DNA of 64,000 bases from Celeribacter halophilus (GTDB taxonomy: Bacteria > Pseudomonadota > Alphaproteobacteria > Rhodobacterales > Rhodobacteraceae). A program made the translations under genes and the position numbers. Where the stretch lies: the NCBI RefSeq assembly GCF_900114135.1, contig NZ_FORY01000003.1, positions 186,001 through 250,000 of the forward strand, given 5' to 3'. Positions 9,224 through 17,127 of the stretch are shown piece after piece (position 1 is the stretch's first letter; every line of letters begins with the position of its first letter). The notes under the pieces are model-generated. The model was given only the letters and a program-made list of their open reading frames with translations. It did not search any database and was not told the origin of the DNA.

Positions 9224-10507
9224 TCAGCCGTAGATGAGCTTGGGGACAAAGAGCGAGATTTCAGGCACGTATGTGACGAGCAACAGGACGATCAGGTTGA
9301 CGATCACAAAGGGCCAGACACCCGCGATGATTTTGGTGACAGGTTTGTTCAGGGTCGAGGAGGCCACAAAGATATCAAGTCCGAAGGGCGGGGTGATCAT
9401 CCCCAGACAGACGTTCAGTGTGACCAACATCCCGAAATGCACCGGATCGATGCCAAAGCTCATCGCCACCGGATAGAGCGGCGGGACAAGGATCAGGAGC
9501 GTCGAGTTCGGATCAATGAACATGCCTGCGATAAAGAAACAGATGTTCACTGCTATGAGGAAGGTGATCATACCTGCGTCTGCGGCGTCGAGAAAGGAAA
9601 TGATCCCTGCGGGCACCTGTGCCAGCGTGACGAAAAAGGAGATCAATCCGCCGATGGCCAGCAGGACAAAGATGATCGAGGTGTTGATCGCGCTGTCTTC
9701 TGTAATCTTGGCCAGACCTTTGAGATCAAGCGCACGGAACACGAACATTTCGACCAGAATGGCATAGACCACGCTGACGGCGGCGGCTTCTGTGGGGGTG
9801 ATGATGCCGGAATAGATGCCGCCGAGAATGATGACCGGCATCCCGAGCGCCCATTTTGCGTCCCAGATGGTTTTGAACCGTTCGGACCAAGGCATACGCG
9901 GCATGGGTTTGACGCCGTCGCGGATGGCTTGCAGCACCACATAGACAGAGAAAGCAATGCCCAGAACGACACCGATCCCGAGACCGCCGGCAAAGAGTTT
10001 CGCAATCGAGGTGCCTGTGATCCAGCCATAGACGATCAAGGTGATCGAAGGCGGGATGAGTAGGGCGGTTTCCGCCGAAGAGACCAGAAGGCCGAGGCTG
10101 AATTTCTCGGAATAGCCGACTTTGCGCAGTTCCGGATAGACCATCCGCCCCATCGCCGCGACCGTTGCCGGGGCCGAGCCGGAGACCGAGCCGAAAGCCA
10201 TGCTGCCGCCGACCACCACATGCCCCATGCCGCCGCGTGTATGGCCGACAAGAGCCTTGACGACATTGATCAACTGGCGCGCGATCTGGCCGGAGCCCAT
10301 GAGGTTTGCGGCAAAGATGAAGAACGGGATGGCCAGAAGGGTCGAGTGGTCAATGCCGCCGACGATCTTCTGGACGACCGCTGCATCGGGCAACCGTTCG
10401 TAGAACATTTCCTTATAGGCCAGCGCCGGAACGCCGAGGACAAGCAGCATCTCGAAACCCGCCACAAGAAGCAGCACGGCGAGACAAAGAATGAGTGCAA
10501 AAATCAT
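9224..10507 (-). CDS. dctM: TRAP transporter large permease
   Basis: A 427-residue membrane protein with about 12 hydrophobic segments and the DctM signatures GSMAFGSVSGSAPATVAAMGR and LLIPPSITLIVYGWITGTSI. It transports the ligand delivered by DctP, driven by an ion gradient. Eleven bases separate its stop from the pyrK start, and its own start overlaps dctQ by four bases. This ties the transporter to the pyrimidine enzymes in one transcript. Confidence 0.93.
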   Translation of the reverse strand: MIFALILCLAVLLLVAGFEMLLVLGVPALAYKEMFYERLPDAAVVQKIVGGIDHSTLLAIPFFIFAANLMGSGQIARQLINVVKALVGHTRGGMGHVVVGGSMAFGSVSGSAPATVAAMGRMVYPELRKVGYSEKFSLGLLVSSAETALLIPPSITLIVYGWITGTSIAKLFAGGLGIGVVLGIAFSVYVVLQAIRDGVKPMPRMPWSERFKTIWDAKWALGMPVIILGGIYSGIITPTEAAAVSVVYAILVEMFVFRALDLKGLAKITEDSAINTSIIFVLLAIGGLISFFVTLAQVPAGIISFLDAADAGMITFLIAVNICFFIAGMFIDPNSTLLILVPPLYPVAMSFGIDPVHFGMLVTLNVCLGMITPPFGLDIFVASSTLNKPVTKIIAGVWPFVIVNLIVLLLVTYVPEISLFVPKLIYG

Positions 10508-11001
10508 TCTGCGGACTCCTCGGTTTGAAAGCGGTCAATGATGTTGAAAAAACTCAAGCCATAACGCAGGGCGAGCAGAAGAAAGCCGATGACGGGCGCG
10601 AGATAGATATAGCCCATCTGGACGCCCAAGGTCGGGGAGCGCTGGCCGCTTTTGAGGACGAATTGCACCAGATCGAGCGCGAGCCATGCCACATAGAGGC
10701 TAAAACAGACCCCGATGGCATCAACCGTTTTCAACAGCGCGCGCAGCACCGGTGCAGGCAGGCGTTCGCGCAGGTTTGTGATGCCCACATGTTTGCCACG
10801 CTCCAGCGCCAGTCCAAGCGCAAGAAACACCAGAAACAGGTTCATCATCCGCACGGCTTCTTCGATCCAGGCAAAGCGGCTGGCAAAAGAACCGCCGATC
10901 TCGCGGGTGATCACAGAGCCGGTGTAGAGCAGAACCATCGTCAGAAAGAGCGTAACGAGGAGGCTGCGCTCAACGGTCCTGAGAACATGGAGGGCTTTCA
11001 T
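10504..11001 (-). CDS. dctQ: TRAP transporter small permease
   Basis: A 165-residue four-helix membrane protein of the DctQ type: segments around SLLVTLFLTMVLLYTGSV, the FAWIEEAVRMMNLFLVFLALGLALERG pair containing the conserved E-x-x-R-like region, and a C-terminal LAPVIGFLLLALRYG helix. ATG 11001 is chosen because AGGA lies at proper spacing; an upstream in-frame start adds eleven residues with no ribosome site. Confidence 0.9.
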   Translation of the reverse strand: MKALHVLRTVERSLLVTLFLTMVLLYTGSVITREIGGSFASRFAWIEEAVRMMNLFLVFLALGLALERGKHVGITNLRERLPAPVLRALLKTVDAIGVCFSLYVAWLALDLVQFVLKSGQRSPTLGVQMGYIYLAPVIGFLLLALRYGLSFFNIIDRFQTEESAE

Positions 11002-11069
11002 GGGACATCCTTCGGAATAGGAAAGGCGGGCCATTGTCGAACAGCCCGCCGGAACAGTGTGAGGCCAGC

Positions 11070-12080
11070 TTATTTCAAAGCGTCATAAGCGGCTGTGTAT
11101 GTGTCCAGAAGCGCCTGACCCGCGTCGCCGGTTTTGGCAACATAGGCGGCGGAGGCCGGTGCGAACATCACGTCACGGAACTTGGCGCGTTCTTCTTCGT
11201 CCGCGATGCGCACATTGGTGCCGGACTCTTTGACGGTTTCGAGCGCAGCTTCGACAGCGGCGGCTTTATGCGCGGTCAGCTCGGGGATGACTTCGGCAAA
11301 AGCGTCTTTGATCACTGTCTGGTATTCGCCCGGCAGGCTGTCCCAGAACATCGGGTTGAAGAGGATCACATCCTCCATCGCGCCGTGATCGGACACCACG
11401 AGATAGTTCTGCACCTCGTAGAATTTCATCGCCTTGATGGTGTCGAGCGGGTTTTCCTCGCCGTCGACAACGCCGGTTTGCAAGGAGGTGTAAAGCTCGC
11501 CAAAGGGCAGGGCGATGGCCGAGGCTCCCAGAGCGTTGAACTGTTCGATCAAGATCGAGCTGTCCATGACGCGGAATTTCTGACCGGCAAAGTCCTCAAG
11601 CGAGTCGAGCGGCTCGTTGGAGGTGAACTGTTTCTTGCCGTTGGGCCACAGGTCGATGGCGACCATGCCCTTGTCGGAGAAACTGTCGAGCAGCGCCTGA
11701 CCGAACGGCCCGTCGCGCAGTTCTGCGGCGGCATCGGCGTCTTCGGGGATCAGGTAGGGAATGTCGAGAATGGACACCAGCGGGTTGAAACCGCCAAGGA
11801 AAGCGGCAGGGGCGACTGTGGCCTCAAGCGTGCCGAGTTGCACGCCTTCGTTCATCTGGCGCTGGTTGCCAAGCTGGCCTTGGGGGAAAATCTGGAATTC
11901 CACATCGCCGTCCGTGCGTTCGGCAACAAGCTCTGCGACTTTTTCGAGGTGGATGTGACGGCTTTGCTGCGTGCTTTCGAGGTGGCCGATCTTGGCCACA
12001 TATTCTTGCGCAAGCGCAGGGGCGGCGAGCGTAAGGCTGGCCAGCAGGACGGAGGAGAGAAGAGGTGTGGTTCGCGACAT
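11070..12080 (-). CDS. dctP: TRAP transporter solute-binding protein of the orotate/carbamoyl operon
   Basis: The 336-residue protein has a Sec signal peptide (about residues 1-24, ending APALA) and the DctP fold: FQIFPQGQLGNQRQMNEGVQLG near residues 62-83, FAGQKFRVMDSSILIEQFNALGA with the conserved ligand-carboxylate arginine near residue 170, and LQTGVVDGEENPLDTI near 205-220. DctP proteins usually bind carboxylates through that arginine, which fits orotate, dihydroorotate or ureidosuccinate, all carboxylates. First gene of the operon that continues through pyrK, pyrD, the amidohydrolase and pyrE. Ligand is inferred from neighbours only. Confidence 0.9.
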   Translation of the reverse strand: MSRTTPLLSSVLLASLTLAAPALAQEYVAKIGHLESTQQSRHIHLEKVAELVAERTDGDVEFQIFPQGQLGNQRQMNEGVQLGTLEATVAPAAFLGGFNPLVSILDIPYLIPEDADAAAELRDGPFGQALLDSFSDKGMVAIDLWPNGKKQFTSNEPLDSLEDFAGQKFRVMDSSILIEQFNALGASAIALPFGELYTSLQTGVVDGEENPLDTIKAMKFYEVQNYLVVSDHGAMEDVILFNPMFWDSLPGEYQTVIKDAFAEVIPELTAHKAAAVEAALETVKESGTNVRIADEEERAKFRDVMFAPASAAYVAKTGDAGQALLDTYTAAYDALK

Positions 12081-12100
12081 GGAACGCTCCCGGTTGTTTC

Positions 12101-12147
12101 TTTGTATGAGCCTACCCTCCCGATCAGCTCGGGGAGGTCAATACAAA
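12101..12147. promoter_or_regulatory. Nested inverted repeats upstream of dctP (possible operator)
   Basis: TTTGTAT at 12101-12107 is mirrored by ATACAAA at 12141-12147, and inside them CCTCCC (12116-12121) is mirrored by GGGAGG (12132-12137). The block lies 21-67 bases upstream of the dctP start, in the right place for control of the operon. The TTGTAT half-site also occurs in the palindrome upstream of the adjacent XRE regulator (13170-13189). Binding is inferred only. Confidence 0.4.
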
Positions 12148-12208
12148 AAGTCTAAAAAATGAGACGAATCTTGGTTTCGCCTAGGTGTTGCGCAAGTCTG
12201 CACATTAT

Positions 12209-13126
12209 TTAATCACCCGCTTGCGGCGATTTGATACCGTCTCGTGCGATGAGGTTTTCGATATGTTCGGCGGCCTCCCGACCTTTGAGGGATGTCGCCC
12301 AGAGTCGTTCAGCGATGCCTTCGTGAAGTTCGAGGGCTTCTGGCGCCGAGGTGATCATACCGACGCCAACACGAATATTCGGATCGTGCCCCAAACGGAA
12401 GGGGCTGATGGTCAAAACGGACCGTCCGGCCTTGCGCACGATCTGGAAGGAGGTGGAGGGGATGGGCTCCCGCGCTACGCCGATCTGCACGCCAATGTCG
12501 GGATTGCGCAGCATGTCGACGATGTGGCGCACCTCTTCCAGTGCCATATGACGGCGCAAATCCCGAGTGCAGGTGTCGAGATCAGCCGAGCCTTGCAGCC
12601 CTTCGCGCAGAAATTTCCGGATGTCCGCATCCGAGATGATTGAGGCGAGAAGAGGGCGTGCCTGTTTGAATTTCTGCTTTCTGGCTTTGATAACAGACAG
12701 AATTCCGGCGATATTTTCACCGTTCTCGTCTTGCGTGGACTCACGGAGCACATCGTGAAGCACCTGATCGTATCGCTCGGTCGTCACCAGATAGGAGATC
12801 GGACTGAATAGGCCGATGATCTGGTCGCAATCGTCTTCGATCTGGCGCATCCGCTCAAAGAAGCTCAGGGCGTTGTCGACATACTCGATGCCGACTCCCA
12901 GAAGGCTGGGCAGGGAAATTTGAAGCTCGTCTGCAATGGCGGTGAGCATGTCGATTTTGGCGATTCCGCCCTTTTCGGCGCGGTAAAGCGCAGCTCGCGA
13001 GATATTGAGTCGTGCGGCCAGCTCCTCCGGCGTGAGGTTGCGCCCGAGCCGGTATGCCTTCAGGCGTGCGCCGATGTCTTTGAAGGTGCTTTCAGTATGT
13101 TCCACGGTGCGGTCTTGGAAATCCAT
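12209..13126 (-). CDS. XRE-type regulator adjacent to the TRAP/pyr operon
   Basis: A 305-residue protein with a Cro/CI helix-turn-helix at residues 18-72 (IGARLKAYRLGRNLTPEELA, ISRAALYRAEKGGI) and a long C-terminal region of about 220 residues that I cannot assign; it ends in a mixed segment with REPIPSTSFQIVRKAGRSVL and VGVGMIT. It has no cupin motif, unlike many metabolite-sensing XRE proteins. It lies 128 bases upstream of dctP in the same direction, so it is the obvious candidate regulator of the TRAP/pyr operon. No clear ribosome site precedes ATG 13126. Confidence 0.75.
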   Translation of the reverse strand: MDFQDRTVEHTESTFKDIGARLKAYRLGRNLTPEELAARLNISRAALYRAEKGGIAKIDMLTAIADELQISLPSLLGVGIEYVDNALSFFERMRQIEDDCDQIIGLFSPISYLVTTERYDQVLHDVLRESTQDENGENIAGILSVIKARKQKFKQARPLLASIISDADIRKFLREGLQGSADLDTCTRDLRRHMALEEVRHIVDMLRNPDIGVQIGVAREPIPSTSFQIVRKAGRSVLTISPFRLGHDPNIRVGVGMITSAPEALELHEGIAERLWATSLKGREAAEHIENLIARDGIKSPQAGD

Positions 13127-13169
13127 GTGATCGTTGAAAGCCGGCCTGCGTGGTGAGCTATGGGTCGGC

Positions 13170-13189
13170 TTGTATCAATATTGAGACAA
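13170..13189. promoter_or_regulatory. 20-bp near-perfect palindrome upstream of the XRE gene
   Basis: TTGTATCAATATTGAGACAA is a palindrome with one mismatched pair, centred on the perfect TCAATATTGA. It begins 44 bases upstream of the XRE start codon. The size and symmetry fit an operator for a dimeric regulator, most simply autoregulation by the XRE protein. Confidence 0.55.
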
Positions 13190-13283
13190 TCACGGATTTC
13201 TCTCGCCCGCAATCCCTATTCCGGTGCGGCGGTCCGACGCGAGGTCTGCGCGGGCTGTCACTGTCGTGGGTTTGGGGGGCAGA

Positions 13284-13940
13284 TCAGCCGCTGCGGCGTT
13301 TCAGGTTGGACATCAGGCTGTGGAATTTCTCGCCCTGAATGGCCACATGGTTTCGCAGCGCGGTGACGGCCTCCTCCGGCTTGCCTTGCTCAAGGGCGTC
13401 AACAATCGCTTTGTGTTCGGCCATGGATTGCGCCATTCGCCCGCGCAGCTTCAACTGTTGCCGCCGGAACGGCTTGAGACGCCGGTGTAGGGCCTGCGCT
13501 TCGGAGGCAAGGAAACTGTTGCCGGATTGTTTGTAGATGATGTGGTGAAACCGTTCGTTTTCCGCGTAATAGCTGTCTATGTCTTGTCGATCGACGGCAG
13601 CCTGACAGTTCATGTTGGCCTCTTGCAACTCCGTCAGCGCCTGATCCGAGATGCGCATAGCCGCGAGACGGCCACAGACAGCTTCCAACTCGGCCATGAC
13701 CTCGAACATTTCCAGAAGCTCGACTGGGCCGGGCTGGCTGACAAAAGCTCCGCGTCGCGGCACGAGCGTCACAAGACCGGACCGCGCAAGCCGCTGCAAC
13801 GCCTCGCGCAGGGGTGTTCGGGATACGCCGAATTCCGTGGCCAGACGCACCTCGTCCAACCTGTCTCCATCGGGATAGGTGCCGTTGAAAATTCTCTCTT
13901 CCAACTCTTCTGCGATGATATCCGAGCGCCGTGTGTCCAT
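13284..13940 (-). CDS. matR: GntR-family (FCD) regulator of the malonate genes
   Basis: A 218-residue FCD regulator: winged helix at about residues 5-75 (EELEERIFNGTYPDGDRLDE, VSRTPLREALQRLARSGLV) and a helical C-terminal domain with metal-ligand-type residues (YYAENERFHHIIYKQSGN, MAEHKAIVDALEQG). It is divergent from malonyl-CoA decarboxylase and synthetase, the arrangement of MatR with matAB in rhizobia, where MatR represses until malonate is present. The palindrome TTGTATACAA lies 47 bases upstream of its start. ATG 13940 is preferred over an upstream start at 14018, which would place the operator inside the gene. Confidence 0.85.
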   Translation of the reverse strand: MDTRRSDIIAEELEERIFNGTYPDGDRLDEVRLATEFGVSRTPLREALQRLARSGLVTLVPRRGAFVSQPGPVELLEMFEVMAELEAVCGRLAAMRISDQALTELQEANMNCQAAVDRQDIDSYYAENERFHHIIYKQSGNSFLASEAQALHRRLKPFRRQQLKLRGRMAQSMAEHKAIVDALEQGKPEEAVTALRNHVAIQGEKFHSLMSNLKRRSG

Positions 13941-13987
13941 AGTTTCCGAAATAGCACGAGGTGTTTGTGGGAACAAGATTACAACTC

Positions 13988-13997
13988 TTGTATACAA
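13988..13997. promoter_or_regulatory. Palindromic operator between matR and matAB
   Basis: TTGTATACAA is a perfect 10-bp palindrome; in context TCTTGTATACAAAA it resembles the TCTTGTA/TACACGA site reported for rhizobial MatR. It lies between the divergent genes, a few bases from a TTGACT box that could serve the decarboxylase. Confidence 0.65.
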
Positions 13998-14002
13998 AAA
14001 TA

Positions 14003-14032
14003 TTGACTGAAAAAACATAACGCGCCTAGGCT
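14003..14032 (+). promoter_or_regulatory. Possible promoter of the malonate operon
   Basis: TTGACT (14003-14008) and TAGGCT (14027-14032) are spaced by 18 bases, five bases downstream of the palindrome. The minus-10 box is a weak match, so this is tentative. Confidence 0.4.
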
Positions 14033-14078
14033 GAGGCCGATCCCGAGGTGCCTCGGGGTCGATTCTAGGGAGGATAAA

Positions 14079-14156
14079 ATGAAATCTATGCTCTGCCGCG
14101 TGACGGCGAAGTGCGCCACATGGCTTCCCGACTTGGTTATGGGAGCAGCAATATGA
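14079..14156 (+). CDS. 25-residue leader ORF overlapping malonyl-CoA decarboxylase start
   Basis: ATG 14079 follows a strong GGGAGGA ribosome site at five-base spacing, the best in this region. The frame encodes MKSMLCRVTAKCATWLPDLV plus five more residues and stops at TGA 14154-14156, which overlaps the ATG at 14153 (ATGA). It resembles no family I know. Its likely job is translational coupling to the decarboxylase gene; a coding function is not shown. Confidence 0.5.
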   Translation: MKSMLCRVTAKCATWLPDLVMGAAI

Positions 14157-15412
14157 CGATATTGGCAGAGCTTTTGTCGACGGTGTTCGAGCGACGCTAT
14201 CGGCGGGAGTCTTCGAAACTGAAACTGGATGGCCGTCCGCTGATCGAACTGGCCACGGCGCTTGTCGGTACGGCGGGGGAGACCTCCGGTCTGGCCTTGG
14301 CGCGGGAAATCCTGTCGCGGTTTGCCGAGTTGGAGGATCAGGAAAAACTCGCCTTCTTCCATGACATTGCGACGACGATGGACATTGATCCGGAGCTTGT
14401 GCGCACCACTTTGGAAGACTACGAGCGCGATCATTCCAAGGCGAGTTATCGGGCGTTCTCCGAGGCGGTGGAGCCTGCGCGGCAGGAGTTGATCCGGCGG
14501 CTCAATCAGGTGCCCGGTGCGACAGGGGCGCTGGTCAAGATGCGCGCGGACCTGTTGCGGCTTGGCGGGAAGGAGGCGGAGCTTCAGGCGCTTGATCTGG
14601 ATTTCCGGCACCTGTTTGCCTCGTGGTTCAACCGCGGCTTTCTTGTGCTGCGCCCGATCAACTGGGAAAGTCCGGCGCATATCCTCGAAAAAATCATCGC
14701 CTATGAGGCAGTGCATGCCATCGACAGCTGGACCGATCTGCGCGGGCGGCTGGAGCCTGCGGACCGGCGCTGTTTCGCGTTTTTCCATCCGGCCATGCCC
14801 GACGAGCCGCTGATCTTTGTGGAAGTGGCGCTGACCCAAGGCATTCCCGGCTCGGTGCAGGCGCTTCTGGCGGAGGATCGGGAGACCCTTGCGCCGGAGG
14901 AGGCCGACACGGCGGTGTTCTATTCGATTTCCAACTGTCAGGCGGGGTTGGCCAGTATTTCATTCGGAAACTCCCTGATCAAACAGGTGGCCGCCGATCT
15001 CTCTGCCGAACTGTCCGGATTGCGCACCTTTGTCACCCTGTCGCCCATCCCCGGCCTGATGCGTTGGCTGGAGCAGGAAGGGATGAGCCGCGAGGGCAAG
15101 GATGCCGAACAGATGAAAGCATTGGCTGCTTATTACCTATTGAACGCCAAATCCCGTGGCGGACTGCCCTATGATCCGGTGGCGCGGTTCCATTTGGGCA
15201 ACGGTGCCAAGATCCACGCCGTCCATGCCGATGCCGACACCTCTGAAAAGGGGATGGCTCAATCAGGCGGAACGATGGTGAACTATCTCTATGACCTCCA
15301 ACGGGTCGCACAAAATCACGAAAATTTTGCCAATACGCGCGCAGTCATCGCAACGGCCGAGGTCAAAGCCTTGGCCGGACCTGTCGCGCTGCCCAAAACT
15401 GAAGAAAGGTAA
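14153..15412 (+). CDS. matA: Malonyl-CoA decarboxylase
   Basis: Converts malonyl-CoA to acetyl-CoA and CO2. The 420-residue protein has the helical N-terminal domain of MCD followed by the GNAT-like catalytic domain: HPAMPDEPLIFVEVALTQG, the serine-bearing FYSISNCQAGLASISFGNSL and the histidine-bearing DPVARFHLGNGAKIH near the C-terminus. I choose ATG 14153 (MTILAELLSTVFERR) because GGGAG precedes it at good spacing and the sequence matches the usual MCD start; an in-frame start at 14111 is possible. It is followed after three bases by the synthetase. Confidence 0.93.
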   Translation: MTILAELLSTVFERRYRRESSKLKLDGRPLIELATALVGTAGETSGLALAREILSRFAELEDQEKLAFFHDIATTMDIDPELVRTTLEDYERDHSKASYRAFSEAVEPARQELIRRLNQVPGATGALVKMRADLLRLGGKEAELQALDLDFRHLFASWFNRGFLVLRPINWESPAHILEKIIAYEAVHAIDSWTDLRGRLEPADRRCFAFFHPAMPDEPLIFVEVALTQGIPGSVQALLAEDRETLAPEEADTAVFYSISNCQAGLASISFGNSLIKQVAADLSAELSGLRTFVTLSPIPGLMRWLEQEGMSREGKDAEQMKALAAYYLLNAKSRGGLPYDPVARFHLGNGAKIHAVHADADTSEKGMAQSGGTMVNYLYDLQRVAQNHENFANTRAVIATAEVKALAGPVALPKTEER

Positions 15413-15415
15413 TCT

Positions 15416-16930
15416 ATGGCAAATCCTCTTTATGACCGTTTGTTCGGTGTCCATGCCGGAAAATCCACGCCGTTTCTCAAACTTCCTGACGGGGAGGTGA
15501 TGACGCATCAGGCATTCCTCGGGACCGGTGCGCAGCTTGCCCATGTAATGACGGGGCTGGGCTTGCAGCCCGGAGATCGTGTGGCGGTGCAGGTTGAGAA
15601 ATCCGCCGAAGCTCTGGCGCTCTACGCCGCTTGTGTTCAGGCTGGTCTTGTCTTTTTGCCGCTCAACACCGCCTATACCGTCGATGAATTGCGCTATTTC
15701 ATCGAAAATAGCGGGGCCTCCCTGATCGTGTGCAGCGATAAGAGCAAGGATCAGATGGTCGCGGTGGGCGAGAGCCTTGGCGCCAAGGTGGAGACCCTCA
15801 ACGGCGATGGCAGCGGCAATTTGATGGCACAGGCCAAGGCCATGCCGGACACATTTCCCACCGTGGCGCGTGAGGCTGATGATCTGGCGGCGTTTCTCTA
15901 CACCTCCGGCACAACCGGACGGTCGAAAGGCGCGATGCTGACGCAGAACAACCTGCTGTCCAATGCCGAGACCTTGGTTAAGGAATGGCGGTTTACGAGC
16001 GACGATGTGTTGTTGCACGCCTTGCCGATTTTCCACACGCACGGGTTGTTTGTGGCTACGAATATCATTCTGGCCTCGGGCAGCAGCATGATTTTCCTGC
16101 CGAAATTCGATCTGGACGAGATCATCGCCTATCTGCCGGAAGCCACCACGATGATGGGGGTGCCGACGTTTTACACCCGTCTGCTCGATGACGCGCGGTT
16201 CACAAAAGATCTGGCCTCACACATGCGGTTGTTCGTCTCCGGTTCTGCGCCCTTGCTGGCCGAAACCCATGTCCAGTTCGAAGAGCGGACCGGCCACCGG
16301 ATTCTGGAACGCTACGGCATGACCGAAACCAATATGAACACCTCCAACCCCTATGACGGCGAGCGCCGTGCGGGCACGGTGGGCTTTCCGCTGCCGGGGG
16401 TGGAGTTGAAAGTCACCGATCCCGACAGCGGCAAGACCCTGCCCGATGGAGAGGTAGGACAGATCGAGGTGCGCGGCCCGAATGTGTTTAAGGGCTATTG
16501 GCAAATGCCGGAAAAGACCGCCGCCGAACTGCGTGAGGACGGGTTCTTTATCACCGGCGATCTCGGCAAAATCGATGAGGATGGCTACGTTCATATCGTC
16601 GGGCGTAACAAGGACCTGATTATTTCCGGCGGCTACAATATCTACCCCAAGGAAATCGAACTGGTGCTCGACGAGCAACCGGGGGTGGTGGAAAGCGCCG
16701 TGATCGGCGTGCCGCATCCGGATTTCGGGGAGACCGTCGTCGGCGTGCTCGTGCCGCAAAAAGACCGCGCGCCGGATTTCGACGCGATCATGGAAGCCGT
16801 GGGGCAGTCCTTGGCCCGTTTCAAACACCCGCGCAAACTGGTCCTGCTGGATGAGTTGCCGCGCAATACGATGGGGAAGGTGCAAAAGAACATCCTGCGT
16901 GAGCAATATAAGGATCTGTTCGCTTCTTGA
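15416..16930 (+). CDS. matB: Malonyl-CoA synthetase
   Basis: The 504-residue acyl-CoA synthetase has the AMP-binding motif FLYTSGTTGRSKGAML (about residues 160-175), the ERYGMTETNMNTSNPYDGER segment characteristic of malonyl-CoA synthetases, GGYNIYPKEIE (about 404-414) and the catalytic lysine region TMGKVQKNILRE at the end. It would make malonyl-CoA from malonate, ATP and CoA; MatA then forms acetyl-CoA. The usual MatC carrier is not next to it, so malonate uptake may rely on one of the TRAP systems nearby or on a carrier elsewhere. Confidence 0.92.
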   Translation: MANPLYDRLFGVHAGKSTPFLKLPDGEVMTHQAFLGTGAQLAHVMTGLGLQPGDRVAVQVEKSAEALALYAACVQAGLVFLPLNTAYTVDELRYFIENSGASLIVCSDKSKDQMVAVGESLGAKVETLNGDGSGNLMAQAKAMPDTFPTVAREADDLAAFLYTSGTTGRSKGAMLTQNNLLSNAETLVKEWRFTSDDVLLHALPIFHTHGLFVATNIILASGSSMIFLPKFDLDEIIAYLPEATTMMGVPTFYTRLLDDARFTKDLASHMRLFVSGSAPLLAETHVQFEERTGHRILERYGMTETNMNTSNPYDGERRAGTVGFPLPGVELKVTDPDSGKTLPDGEVGQIEVRGPNVFKGYWQMPEKTAAELREDGFFITGDLGKIDEDGYVHIVGRNKDLIISGGYNIYPKEIELVLDEQPGVVESAVIGVPHPDFGETVVGVLVPQKDRAPDFDAIMEAVGQSLARFKHPRKLVLLDELPRNTMGKVQKNILREQYKDLFAS

Positions 16931-17127
16931 TGGTCTGAAACGGTGGCGGGCGCGGATCATTCTGTGCCCGTCATGCCATCAGGCGATGCTTGCGCGGGCT
17001 CTGTTGTTTTCCGCATCCCCATGCGAGCGTCAGGAGCAAGTTCGAGGTGGCCTTTCGGGCGCTTTATGTTGTCTGGGCGGGGCAAGTTGATTAGCGTAGC
17101 GTCAACAATCTTACAAGGAGCGCGCCG

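Noticed and set aside
12101-12147. Intrinsic terminator of the XRE gene
   Set aside because: The GGGAGG stem is not followed by a T-run on the minus strand; an operator or leader structure is more likely.
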